A DNA stretch of 64,000 bases from Saitoella complicata NRRL Y-17804 (lineage: Eukaryota > Ascomycota > Saitoellomycetes > Saitoellales > Saitoellaceae), in assembly GCF_001661265.1 (NCBI RefSeq), contig NW_017567008.1:102163-166162 (forward strand), in the 5' to 3' direction. Positions within the stretch are counted from its first letter, which is position 1. Every line of letters begins with the position of its first letter. The position numbers and the translations under genes are program-made. Below are positions 53,745 to 64,000 of this stretch, in pieces. A model generated the notes under the pieces. It did not search any database. It was not told the DNA's origin and saw nothing but the letters and a program-made list of their open reading frames with translations.

Positions 53745-54652
53745 CTATGCTATCCGCACCTTCTTCCCATTACCCTCCCCCTGTACCTCCTCAACCTTCA
53801 CAATAGGGGCCTGCACAACCTCCTTCTCCCTAATACTCCCCTCCGCAGCCCTTAACGCGATTTCCAACATCTCCCTCTCCCGCCTCTCTTCCTTCACCTT
53901 CTCCGAGTCTCCTTCCTCCTTTGTGAACTCATACGTATATCCTGCTCCTGCCGGATCGAAATTCGCTAGTGAAGTAGTGAGAGTTAGTGCTTCTTTGACT
54001 GAACGTAACGCGTTTAAAGTGCGAGAGGTGAGGATTGAGTGCAGGGATGGTGCGAGGTAGATATTCCCGTTTGCGCAGAAGTAGAGGTGGAGGGGTGTCG
54101 CTGCCGTACGTCTTGTCAGCTCCGTTTACAACAAAAGATGTCACTACGCACCGTGATTTGGACTATGCCGTTCTTGTGCCCGGATAATAAATACGTCAGG
54201 CATGTTGTGGTATGCGAGCACGTACTCCAGCCCCCGTAGTTGTTTTAGCATGTTTGTGAATTCTGGGGTGCCCATTGCGTATTGGTGTGGTTGTCCTATC
54301 TGCTGTTGTAGTACAACCTGTAGAACTCCATCAGCAATCGTGTCATGAGGTGAGACAGGGTATGGTTCCGTACGTCGTTGTTGCATCCTCTACTCCAAAA
54401 CACCGATAATTTGAAGTAATCCAACACTGTACGCCAAACGTTAGCAACGTCCATATCTTGTTGCGGATATTGGTGCACCATTGTCGGGTCTCAAACTCCC
54501 CCGTCCAAATTGCGGCTGCCGAGTTCGTCAACAATTGCCCGAAGCACATCACAACAGAAGCCACGGCTCACATGTGCAATCCACCCCGGTTCTCTCCATT
54601 GAATCGTCGAAAGATCGATCTCCTCTGTCGGCAGTGGTGTATTCTTACTCAT
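53745..54652 (-). CDS. MED6: Mediator head subunit Med6
   Basis: Subunit of the Mediator head module, contacting RNA polymerase II. Five exons (54572-54652, 54479-54515, 54374-54426, 54152-54317, 53745-54100; introns 56, 52, 56 and 51 nt) give 230 aa. No single frame shows the gene; splicing restores the family line: IDLSTIQWREPGWIAHPQFG, then SLRPDNVLDYFKLSVFW, CNNDVVLQQQ, LKQLRGLEYVLAY, FIIRAQERHSPNHATPLHLY, FCANGNIYLAPSLHSIL. The C-terminal about 60 residues are charged and E/K-rich. Exons 2 and 3 are only 37 and 53 nt, and intron 2 has the unusual donor GTGCAC, so its exact junction is less sure. An upstream in-frame ATG exists at 54748. Confidence 0.88.
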
Positions 54653-54831
54653 TCGTCTATGCCTTTGTATCCCAGTTATTTTATCGAGTTCCGTGTCAGC
54701 TCCGCCTACCGTACGTACGTCCCGGAGGTTATCGATAAGCCTAGGCACGGCTGCAAGTAAATGACCAGACCGAGAATGTCACTCTCAATTTCTTTATGAA
54801 TATGATATAGATGGTAGTTTCTGCTCCTATT

Positions 54832-57653
54832 TTACTCAGCATTGGGCTCCCTCCCCTCCACCTCAATCATCTCCCCCCTCAACCTCATCTTCTCCATCTC
54901 CAAGTCAATCCCCATCCTCACCAACTCCTCCCCAAAGAAATCTCTCTCCCCCTCAACCCTCAACCCCTCAAACCCCATATTCTCCATCTGTACCGGATAC
55001 CTCCTCAAATGATGAAACTGCACCAGAGCGCGGAGAGCCTGCTCCTGCGGTTGTGCAGTCTCGACTTGTTCATCCACATCGAGCGCCGCAACCCAATCGT
55101 CTCGAAGTTCGGGACGACAGTGGAGGTAGATCGAGGTGATGATTCGCATATTTGATTGTCGCCATTTACGGCCGTAGAATGGGACTTGGCATTTCATGAC
55201 TTTGAGGGTACACACTCTCAACTCCTCATGCGGGATCTTCAACAATTTCCGAAGATTCGCCTATGTGTCAAAACAAATATTAGCCATGAAATAATCGCGT
55301 GCCAATAAAATGATACACACCGATGCTTTATACTGCACCATCAACAGATTCCTCGCCGCTTTCCTCTTCACCATCTTCGACATTATCTTCAAATAATTGA
55401 TCGTAGCGAGAAACACTCTCCACGAATACTCCCCAATCTGAACAGGTGGTTGTGTGTCATGGTCTTGCCTACCGTCATCGGGCATCTCCCAATTACTCGT
55501 CGCACCGACGGCGCCAGCGGCTTTCTTGAGGGCTGCACCTGCTGTCGTTCCTTGTGTTCGCTCGGGCGGCTGAGGTTGTGCGGAATGGAGGTTACAGAAA
55601 CGGAAGAAGCTGTATGGTACTCGTTAGCGGACACTGCTTCACCAAAGCGCACCACATACTTTTGTTCTTTGATCTCAGTCTTCTCGGCTACAGCCGTACT
55701 GAGGTCATTCGCGAATATCTTGACCAGGAGCAGCAGGGAATTCGAATCCACCAACAACTGTGCCAAATATTCGAACTTGAACACATGCGATACCCGGAAC
55801 CATTTCAGCAGTAGCAGTAATGTCGCCGAGATCGTTTTCGCCATGATCTCCCTCGTTCTTCGTTCGTCAATGTCAGTTTCCGATAGGTGTTTCGAATCCG
55901 AGCTCAATGATATCAAAATGGGCGACGACTTTGTGTCATCATCGCTGCTGTCAATGTTCGTCGTAGCCAGAAGCACCTTCAGCAAAACGACGACAAATGA
56001 CTGCAGCTCCGGCAACGTACTATTCTGTAAGACTGTCGTCAGCAACCAACCATCAGGAGAATAGTCACCAGACAAAGTCTTACATAAACCTCCTCAATCC
56101 TCCTCAACCTCCGTTCCTCCTCATTATCAGATTCAACCTCATCCGTATCATCATCATCGTAAACCCACCCCCTCTCCCTCCTCTCAAACTCCTCTTTCTC
56201 CCTCCACATCTGCCAAACACCTAACGCCGTCCGCGTCCTACTAGCGTAAATCTCACTTGCCTCCCTCACACTCTCCGGGACCGACTCCTCCAACCCCAAG
56301 CCCGCGGGATACTGGAACGGCATATTCGCCGGAGTCTGGAAGATTGAGCGGGGAAGTTTGGGAGAGGGTCTGGGTGAGGGTGGGGGTGAGGGGGCGGGGG
56401 TTGCGAGGAGGGGGTTTTGGGCGTTGGGGTGGGGGTTTGTGGCGGCGTTGACGGCGGCGGTGATGGGGGACACTTCTTCGGGTTCGGCGTGGATGGCGAG
56501 GGAGGCGGGGAAGAGTGAGGTTGCGTCTGGGTCGAGGCGTAGGAGTGGTTCAGGTGGCTCGTACGCGGGGAATTTGGCGATGATTTCTTGTCGAAATGCG
56601 TTGTAGTCCAATGGACTTGCCACGATTGTCGAGTGGTCCATTTCCTCAGGCAACCCCATGCGCTTCCGTGCCCATATTTTTGTTTTCGCGAGGTCTTTCC
56701 GTCCGCCGAAGACCGTGAGGATGACTTTCCAGAAGAAGGACAGCAGTTGTCGGATTGGGCAGTTTTCAGGGTTGCGATATCGGAATTTGCCGAGTTCGGT
56801 GATGAGGAAGGATACTGGGTTTGGTGATAGTGAAGACATTTGAGATCGGAACCCGTTGTCCGTGCGGAAGATCTCGGTGAGGAAGTAGAGGACTGTGAGC
56901 GCGTTGGTGAGTTCCGCCCGTGTAACTTCGATATCCACAGCAGTAGTTCCTTCTTCTCTGTACGGTGTTGTCAGCCTGGACGCCGGATGCGGTCTGCAAC
57001 AATCTACCTTTCGTCATACACCTTGCATGAATGCAATAGCGAACCCCACATGGTATCCAGTGCTCCACATGATCGTACCAATTTCGCATTCTCGAAAATC
57101 CAATGCAGTTGGTGCTCGGTGGAAACTGTTTCTTTGAAGATACCCTGGCAAATGTAGACCAGGCAGGTACCTGCCCTCAGGCGTTCTGTCGCATTGTCCG
57201 TGTCGAACTTCCCTAACTGCGTTTCGACGAATGATTTGCGGGCGTCAGAAGAGGCTTTGAGCCAGGCTACATCGCACATACGTCAATATATTTCCAAATT
57301 CGAACAAGAGCGTAGCATACAGCCAGTAAATGTCTTCTCAAACACCTGAGCTCCATTTAACAGGTACTGGTTCTCCGCATACACGAACCACTCCTCGAGC
57401 TCAGCTTTGATATTGTCCGTATCGGCATACTCAAACGCATACTCCGGCACCTTCGCCTTTGGCATATGGCTCACCAACGCCTATAATCCACAGTATCAGC
57501 ATATGCAATGGCTCCCATAAGGACAAGACAACGTACCTTCAGCTGAGCAAGCGTGAGGGAGTCAGGGGGAATCCCATCCACCGCTGACTCACCCTGTGCA
57601 TCATCCTCTTTCGTCTCCTCCGGTTCCTTTGAGAAGAATGAAGGCAGAGGCAT
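54832..57653 (-). CDS. FAR11: STRIPAK subunit Far11/STRIP (Ham-2/Pro22 type)
   Basis: Scaffold of the striatin-interacting phosphatase and kinase complex, which in filamentous fungi controls cell fusion and fruiting. Seven exons (57537-57653, 57321-57480, 57008-57266, 56084-56957, 55660-56024, 55321-55609, 54832-55260; introns 50-60 nt) give 830 aa. The N1221 domain starts with VPEYAFEYADTDNIKAELEE and includes RLRAGTCLVYICQGIFKETV. A P/S-rich linker sits near residues 290-360. The DUF3402 C-terminal domain has NFFRFCNLHS, WRVFLATINYLKIMSKMVKR, CQVPFYGRKWRQSNMRIITS and ALRALVQFHHLRRYP. The C-terminus after this is short. Confidence 0.92.
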
Positions 57654-57802
57654 CTTAAATCAAACAGTGCACTCGTTCGATTGACGGAAGTTGGAGGTTA
57701 GGAGCAGCTGTCGTATATCATGCAGTCTGCAGGGCGTGCATCACCCGGTGCACCCGCTGCACCCCGGATCCAGCATTCAGCCAGACCGCAAGAGCAACCT
57801 GA

Positions 57803-59579
57803 ATGGCGAATGAAGGGAGGAAGCCGGGATTGCCGGTGGAGGTGAATGCTAAGTTCTTTTCATGTTTGTTATGGGAATTGACCATGTCTAATTCAGGTCG
57901 AGCTCATTCTGAATGACAAGACAAGTCGGACCGGACGGCCGTGGAGGAACAATCTCGCCGTCGCATCCCTGAAGTACCCCTACCTATTCATCGGTACGAA
58001 CATTCCACATCTCCAATTGGCTCTTATCTGACTATACGCAGGCTACGACGACCTCATCCATGTCTACCCCTCCCTCGGCCCCTTCACTGAGCCTTTATAC
58101 ATCCTCGAAAACCCCAACCACGACCCGCGTGCACGCGGCCACATCGTTTCAGAGCACCCCCGCACCTTCAACGTCCTCGAACTCGGCCTCATGGGCTCGG
58201 ATGAAGTACTCGCTGCCGCTGATGATTCAGGACATGTATGCGTCTTCTTCACCGGCAACTTCACCCGTTCACCCCTTCACTTCAAAGTTGGAAAATCCGC
58301 GTGGAGTATTAGCTTTGCGGGCGAGAGGCGGTTGATGGCGGTTAGCAGTAACGAGCATGTTGTCACGGTGTTTTATTTGGGGGTTGGGGTGTATGACTTC
58401 CCCATCGAAGCCAAGGAGGTTCGGAATGGAATCGAAGTCATGGTGCTCGAAGGCCACGACAACAATATCCCCGACTGCGCATTCAACCGGGACGGTTCCC
58501 GATTACTGACGGCTTGTATCGACGGTACAGTGTTCTGGTGGAACATCGACGACGGAACAGGATGGCTCGAATACGACGCCGGCGAACACGAGGAAACACC
58601 CTCATGGTCCGTAACCTGGCTCAGCACCAAAGATTTTCAATGGATGGGCACAGGCCGTGGCGGAACACCTGACGAACGATCAAAACCTGATCCATTCCTC
58701 TCAGATACCGGAACGGCGCTCGTGGGTAATCTGCATGAGCACCAACTATGGATGCACCCCGACCCTGACGCTTCTCTCTTCGGTGTCGAGGGGCCGGGGA
58801 GTCGGTTTTGTTACTGTGGGCGATCGAACGGCGGGATTCTCATTGAGTGCGATGGGAGTCAGTGCAAATATTCTGCTTTTCACCTTGGATGTGTGGGGTT
58901 GAAGATGGTCCCCCGCGGAAGCTGGTATTGTCGCGATTGTGTCGAAACCATCTCCGACGAAACTTTCAAACTCTTCATCAAAAACAGCTACCACACCACA
59001 TCCTCCTCGGACGACGACGACCATATCCGCGCGGACCTCGTCCCACAACTCCTCGACGCAGAATTCTTCCTCGGAACCACAGACACGGACGTCTTCCTCG
59101 CCTCCCTCGATACCGATGCGCTCGGACTTCCGAAGATACACGCAGCCATCCGCGACGTCTTCGAACAACCCTCCATCTCCCTTTCCATACTACTTCGGCG
59201 CATGAATATGACCTCCGTCATCCCGGAATTGAATTTGGCTGTCGTCGGAACACAGATGGGTGAAGTCTGCCTCGTCCGTCTCGTGTGGTACGGGGATACA
59301 CGAAACCCAACATTTGCGTTGAAGCCAGAATGCATATTACCGAAAGCCGAGGATAGACCGGTGGGTATGCGTGCGGGAACGAGAAGGGTGGATGGGACGA
59401 CGATGTTGATGGGGGTGGGCGTGCAGCCGTGTTCTGTTGACGATCGGGAGGATGCTGCCAGTGTTGAAAGGAGGAGATGGAGGGTCTTCATGGTCTACTT
59501 CGATCATGTCAAGATCTACCAGGTTGGGAGGAGGATGGATGCGATGGATGGCATCAGCGTGGAGGAAGTCATAGTATGA
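57803..59579 (+). CDS. CRT10-like WD40 protein with PHD finger
   Basis: Three exons (57803-57841, 57897-57993, 58042-59579; introns 55 and 48 nt) give 557 aa. Exon 1 encodes MANEGRKPGLPVE. WD-repeat-like strands follow (NNLAVASLKYPYLFIGYDDL, VLAAADDSGHVCVFF, FNRDGSRLLTACIDGTVFWW), as in yeast Crt10, a regulator of ribonucleotide reductase genes. A C4HC3 PHD-type zinc finger lies at about residues 334-380: FCYCGRSNGGILIECDGS, then SAFHLGCVGL and SWYCRDC. A PHD finger in this context would point to chromatin binding. Function beyond that is inferred. It shares a 149-bp divergent promoter with FAR11. Confidence 0.75.
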
Positions 59580-59778
59580 GGGATGAGTAGTGGGGCGGTG
59601 AGCAGCGAGCTGATTCTATACCAAGTATACCTAAAGCAAACAATGATTTCTAGATCTTAACAACCCTAATGCCAACGATCCCCATGCTAGGACGACCGTT
59701 CAGCCACCTCCCTCGAGATGCCTGTCCCACCGGCGAGTAGGAGTTTTGTCCCAATCGCTCCCTGTCTGCTTCTGCGGT

Positions 59779-59858
59779 GCGAGTCAGACTCTGACTTGGA
59801 AACCCACAAATTGCATCCAAGCATCATCCTCCTGTCGCAAGGGCAGAACTAGGGAAGG
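59779..59858. repeat. Small duplicated element, copy 1
   Basis: Shares both ends with 59929-60020: GCGAGTCAGACTC at the left and TGTCGCAAGGGCAG plus a GGGAAGG block at the right, while the middle differs. Read on the minus strand the ends give TTGCGACAG, a box C-like ATGATG and a box D-like CTGA followed by CTCGCA, which can pair with TGCGA. The layout would suit paralogous C/D small nucleolar RNAs, but box C is imperfect and too far from the stem. Confidence 0.5.
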
Positions 59859-59928
59859 TCCGCAATGCAATTGAAGTCGTCGAGCTACCAAAACAACTTC
59901 AAGCAAAGCTCCTCTTTGCTGATGCGAG

Positions 59929-60020
59929 GCGAGTCAGACTCAGCAAGGAGACCAATCAGTGTCACCACTGAGAATCTCCGAGCGTCATCCTTCTGTCGCA
60001 AGGGCAGGCTGAGGGAAGGG
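59929..60020. repeat. Small duplicated element, copy 2
   Basis: Direct partner of 59779-59858, shifted by 150 bp, with the same end blocks and a different middle. On the minus strand the box C-like site reads ATGACG and the box D-like CTGA is kept. On the plus strand TTGCTGA near 59916 can pair with TCAGCAA near 59940. Confidence 0.5.
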
Positions 60021-60337
60021 GCCACACTTGGTGTGGTTGGTTGAGGTGAGAAAGCTCGCAGGTCGTCTGTCGCCCTCTTAGAAAATCATTCTAAGCTAAT
60101 GAAACTAATGGCAGTGGGGAAAATTTGATTGGCGGCGCTGGTGCTGCGGTATTCTCCCACGGTATGCAGTCGAGACGGATCCGGTACTGGTGATCATGAT
60201 CTCAAGAGCGCGCGCGAGGACGAGCTGGCCAACGTTAACAAATCTCGAGGTATCAATGTTATGCAACCTATTCCATACCATCTTCTCCATTCAGTATCAT
60301 CCTACACCCCTGCGGTTTTATTCATCCCTCGTTAACT

Positions 60338-61477
60338 TCACTTCTTTTCCTCCTCCTTTGTCGCAGCATCTCCTTCCCGCGGCAAGATCCGCACAGCATC
60401 ATTCGAGAAGACATAGGACAAGCCAGACCAGACAGTAGTAGACGCAACAGTATATCTATTGTCCAAATTAGCATATTGAGCATGTCAGGAGGCGGGGTGA
60501 AACTGACTGGAAAGCCATCATGGCGAGACTGACGTCCATCATGATCAGTGGCTCAGCCATGGTCGCACCGATGAGGCCAAGTTGAAGAGCGGTGTTAACC
60601 TGTTAGCAGTAGTTAAACCACCTGTTTGAAAACGAAGCGTCGTGTATTGCTCACCTTGCTAATCGTTGTAGGCCGCACTTCAGCACTGGGAAGGGAAAAA
60701 TCCCAGTATCGGGTCATGGTCTTCGGTGGTGGTAATGAGATCCACCGGTAGTAAAGTGCCGAAATTGCAAGACCCACATCACGGCCAAGGATGATAACTG
60801 CAAGCCATACTGTACGTCGACGTCCATTAGTTCGAACTCCGACAACATGCAGACGATAATTATACCTGGCAAAGCTCCCTTCATCGCCAACGTCACCGTC
60901 AAGATCGTCATCAACAGCTTGTCCGCCATCGGGTCAATCACAGTCCCGACAACACTCTTCATATTAAACTTTCGCGCGATCCAGCCATCCACTAAATCTG
61001 TGATTCCAGCATACGCGAATAAACCAAAAGCGGCTCTAGGGTAGTCATTTAGCACAAGCCAGCCTACGGCAGGCGCGGCGACGAGTCGAGTGAAGGTAAG
61101 GATGTTGGGAATTGTATAGATGTTTTCGCGTTTTGTTCCTTGCTTTGTTACTGCGGCGACTTCTTTGGTTTTTTCGATGACGGCTTTTAGAGGTGATCGT
61201 GGTTTTTCTTCGTTCCGTGGTGCGGTAGAGGAGAAACTCCGGCATGATAATACTATTCTCGACGGCAGAAATTGTGAAGAAGTCGATAGAATACCAGATC
61301 GGCTAAGGCACGGATGTTAATATCTACATGACGTAGAAGAAGAAGGCATTCTCACGAAGTCGTACACAGCCTCAGCACTGGTCCCGACGCAAAGGACCTC
61401 GCCAATGGCAATGGCACCCGGCACTGCCTTGAAGCAATTGAGATGCTTGATCGTATTGACAATGCTACGGACTGCAT
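60338..61477 (-). CDS. CRD1: Mitochondrial cardiolipin synthase
   Basis: Joins CDP-diacylglycerol and phosphatidylglycerol to make cardiolipin in the inner membrane. Five exons (61356-61477, 60866-61302, 60655-60809, 60508-60599, 60338-60455; introns 53, 56, 55 and 52 nt) give 307 aa. Exon 1 encodes an arginine/serine-rich presequence (MQSVALSIRSSISIASRQCR). ENIYTIPNILTFTRLVAAPA opens the catalytic part. The CDP-alcohol phosphotransferase motif is complete at about 143-168: DLVDGWIAR, then G, D and D in VVGTVIDPMADK. LGRDVGLAISALYYRW and MTRYWDFSLPSAEVRPTTIS follow, and the last exon gives YTVASTTVWSGLSYVFSNDA. Confidence 0.94.
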
Positions 61478-62978
61478 CTTTGACCTTTTTGGGAAACTGT
61501 ACTTACCGGTATGTCCCAGCTTTCTGGGGTTGGGCCTTGCATGAGGAGTGCATGGCGGGTGTCCGTGCTCCCAACTCAAATATGGATTTCCCAGGATTCA
61601 AAATTCAGCTTTTGATGCTTTCTTGACTGCCATAGCTGCCATGTTACATCTCAAACCTTGGAACTTCATGGCGTCCAGATCGATCGAGATTGGGTCCTTC
61701 AGAAATGCCGGCAAATTCGAATTAATATTCTCGGTACCGGTCCTCCATGACCGGTCCGTAACCGGAGCCAAGGGACGTTGAAGGCTTTATCAGTTGCATG
61801 GCTGTTTAGATATCAGACGTCGAAATGGAGTCTTACGAATGGGCCGAATGTCTATTGAAGCTTCGGCTGGCACACGATACACAAGCTTAAGCCAAAAGGC
61901 CTTAAGTTTCGAAGTCAAAAGCTCGGGCTGGAACATGGGGATGAATGCGGATACGAGAAGGGCAATCTCCCCATACGCGCTTAATGCTTGGCCATTGGAG
62001 ACTGCCCTTCATTTGCATGTATTTTGGCACGAGCCGGGACTGTGACGCGGCCGCTGGACTCGGTCTCGTACCGTACCGTGGCATGGCGGCTTCTAGCGAT
62101 GGCTGGAAACCCGTTGTCCCGGGATTCCGCATATCCGCCGCAGTTAGGTGTGGGTGTTGCCAAGCTCCAGAAGTCGCGGATGTATCATATACCATGCTCG
62201 AGCTACAAGCCCGCACATCAAATCAACGGCGAATTCTTGCTGGTGAAGCGTCAGCACGTGTCCCGTCTAATTTCCTACTCGTGGCCGAGACTGCGACCCA
62301 GCAGAGCAGCTGCTGAGCTTGCGGACCGAAGTAGCGAAGGGGAATTCAGAAAGTCCTGTCATGAGCTCAAGCTTTATGCAATATGTGCGAATGTGGGGAG
62401 CTGCCAGTTGCGTTGGTGACGGAGAGCATATGCTTCCCCCGGTCCGTTGATCTTTCCGGCAATGCTGTTTGTTGATTGGCGGAAATAAGGTTTCATCATC
62501 CCCTGCTACAGCTACAGGCCCGTAGCCGCCCTTCACCACATCTTGCATGAGGGGGTCGGCTGACCTAAGCCTGGACTCAGTCTTCTGGTCGATTGCAGCT
62601 TCGGCGGATTAGTTTTCTTAAAGGTTGGGTCGTGCGCAGGCAGCAAACAAACAAACTTTCGGAGCACATAGCGACTGGTCGCTTGGGTAAGGCACCGCTT
62701 CCTTTTCTTTTACGTTCAGCTTCCAGGTCCAGATCTGGCGAGGAGCCCTCCGACGTTTACCGGCACAGGGACGCAATCGGATTCTGACTCAGCTGAGCAC
62801 ACCGGATCATCACCGCCGTGCTCAGCCTTTACGAGTATTTCTTTCGGCTTCGCTGGTACGATCGCCAAGAGACCTTCTATTGTTTTGTTTGGATGTTATT
62901 TCTTGAGACGCTCTCTTCTCAACGTCATTGCATCACTTTACAACTTCGTCGAAAGACTGGTGCTTCTTTTTGTTCGCG
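61478..62978. promoter_or_regulatory. 1.5-kb region upstream of the WOPR regulator
   Basis: The longest gene-free stretch of the window, between the divergent starts of CRD1 and the Gti1/Pac2 gene. Open frames here lack motifs. It contains clustered ACCGGT palindromes (about 61737-61763) and a near-perfect inverted repeat CTTAAGCC..GGCCTTAAG at about 61886-61908. A possible leader intron (donor GTAAGG near 62684, branch TTCTGAC and acceptor CTCAG near 62790) is plausible but unproven. Confidence 0.5.
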
Positions 62979-64000
62979 ATGAGCCTTCACCCTACCTTCT
63001 TCGGCCACGTACATACCACCCAGGACGCTCTCCTCATCTTCGAAGCCTGCCGCCGCGACATTGTTAAGCCCATTACAAGACGACCACACGACCGTGAGAG
63101 AGAGCAGGCGATCCGGTCAGGCTGCATCTTTGTGTTCAATGAGATACAGAGTGGGATCAAGAGGTGGACTGACGGCGTGGCGTGGAGCCCTAGCAGAATT
63201 ATGGGAAATTTTCTGCTGTATCGGGAGTTGGAGAGACGATTTGCCCCAGGAGAGAGGAAGAGGCAGATTAAGCCAAGTAGACCAAAGCCAGGTCGTACGA
63301 CAACGACGCTCGTCACGCCGGAGAGGAGCTCAAGGGGTGAAGGATCTGGGTCCCACCATCGTCGCAGTGCGTCCGTTGGGAGCCCTCCTTTGGGTACAGC
63401 TGCCCCTTATCGGTATACGTCTCCCGGTCCATCCTCAGAGCTCGATTTCCCTGAACTTGACACTGACCGCGCTCTGGTGGGATCACTCACTGATACATAT
63501 GGATTCAAGGAAGGCGGATTGATCAAGAAGACGATGTCCTTGATTGTTGATGGCCAGCCGCACCATCTGATCTCGTATTATACAGCGGAAGATGTGAAAG
63601 ACGGCGTTCTGGCCACGCCGAGTAAGTCGGCAATGTTCGCCGGTGTTCAGATCCCCGCAGACCTCGTTATGCAGCAGAATTTCCGCGTACCGCCTGTTTT
63701 GGACGATAAAGCTACGGCTTTCGATATGGTCCGCCCGTCAGCGCAAGAAGAAGCGCCATCCCCGGCACCAATCGTACGCTCTCAGGCTGTTCAGGGGATG
63801 AATACCCCATTCCGGGCTCAGACATTCCCTGGCCACTCCCGTACGCGTTCGCTAATGTCAACACTTCGAGGTGGTGGCGTTACATCACCGACCTCGGATC
63901 TGGCATCGCCAACACCGTCACCAAGGAGATCGAAGTTTTCTCAGATACCAGACATGTCACTTGGTAGCAGTCCCGGTTCATCAGCCTTACCGTCACCAAC
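62979..64000 (+). CDS. Gti1/Pac2 (WOPR) transcriptional regulator, C-terminus off the window
   Basis: Fungal master regulator family (Wor1, Ryp1, Sge1, Pac2) controlling morphology, development and virulence programmes. An open frame of 340 codons runs from the ATG at 62979 to the edge without a stop. The WOPR box is in two parts: residues about 5-90 with TFFGHVHTTQDALLIFEACR, SGCIFVFNEIQSGIKRWTDG and VAWSPSRIMGNFLLYREL; then, after a low-complexity insert (about 105-175), LIKKTMSLIVDGQPHHLISY and YTAEDVKDGVLATPSKS (about 181-217). The remainder is S/P-rich. Which of the two fungal WOPR paralogs it is cannot be settled here. Confidence 0.93.
   Translation, partial: MSLHPTFFGHVHTTQDALLIFEACRRDIVKPITRRPHDREREQAIRSGCIFVFNEIQSGIKRWTDGVAWSPSRIMGNFLLYRELERRFAPGERKRQIKPSRPKPGRTTTTLVTPERSSRGEGSGSHHRRSASVGSPPLGTAAPYRYTSPGPSSELDFPELDTDRALVGSLTDTYGFKEGGLIKKTMSLIVDGQPHHLISYYTAEDVKDGVLATPSKSAMFAGVQIPADLVMQQNFRVPPVLDDKATAFDMVRPSAQEEAPSPAPIVRSQAVQGMNTPFRAQTFPGHSRTRSLMSTLRGGGVTSPTSDLASPTPSPRRSKFSQIPDMSLGSSPGSSALPSP

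Larger units (their letters stand above)
59580..60337. other. 758-bp convergent intergenic region
   Basis: Between the stops of the CRT10-like gene and CRD1. It is longer than the other convergent gaps (148-367 bp) and holds the duplicated element listed separately. No protein-coding gene seen. Confidence 0.55.

Noticed and set aside
1-64000. tRNA genes and CRISPR arrays
   Set aside because: I looked for T-loop/B-box GTTCGANTC patterns with matching acceptor stems on both strands and saw none; CRISPR is not expected in a fungal nuclear genome and no regular spaced repeats occur.

Overview
The window reads as a gene-dense nuclear segment of a filamentous ascomycete (Pezizomycotina-like). The evidence is 42 inferred spliceosomal introns of 43-66 nt (plus a probable 79-nt leader intron) with GT..CTAAC/CTGAC..AG signals, 5S rRNA genes scattered singly between protein genes, and a fungal gene set (KNR4/SMI1, FAR11, VRG4-type GDP-mannose transporter, WOPR regulator, DNMT5). 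The class is not resolved. I place 33 protein genes (the first and last run off the window), six 5S rRNA genes, one gene fragment and a few repeats. Exon limits were worked out by hand from reading frame, splice signals and family conservation.

Layout. 0-9 kb: an unrecognised partial gene, CLPTM1, TRAPPII subunit TRS120 and eIF2B-beta. 9-14.7 kb: a 5S gene, a last-exon-like Suc/Fer fragment, IES6, PAM18, DOM34, a single-pass membrane protein, then an unclassified repeat ending flush at a 5S gene. 14.9-25 kb: SNRNP27, TOM40, a 6-phosphofructo-2-kinase with a degenerate phosphatase half, an MMTAG2 homolog, ATP10, glucosidase I and a DUF3224 protein. 25-36.5 kb: a 2104-aa DNMT5-type ATP-dependent CpG methyltransferase with a PCNA-binding box, TDP1, MSS1 and a DUF1640/FMP32 protein. 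37-46 kb: MAK16, BMT2, a 5S gene, TDA3, two more 5S genes enclosing a second copy of the repeat, a phosducin-like protein and MTO1. 46-57.7 kb: KNR4, an ALR/MNR2 Mg transporter, SPC1, the GDP-mannose transporter, a 5S gene, MED6 and FAR11. 57.8-64 kb: a CRT10-like WD40/PHD protein, a duplicated small element, cardiolipin synthase, and a 1.5-kb leader before a partial Gti1/Pac2 (WOPR) regulator.

Functional links. MSS1 and MTO1 are the two partners of mitochondrial tRNA U34 modification. TOM40, PAM18, ATP10, FMP32 and CRD1 are also mitochondrial. Several gene pairs share divergent promoters of about 145-195 bp. The most interesting leads are the repeat family abutting 5S genes, whose two copies differ disproportionately at CpG sites, together with the CpG methyltransferase gene in the same window; the PIP box in that enzyme; a pair of small duplicated elements with conserved ends and variable middles; and a Suc/Fer exon that keeps a 3' splice site but has no visible parent gene.
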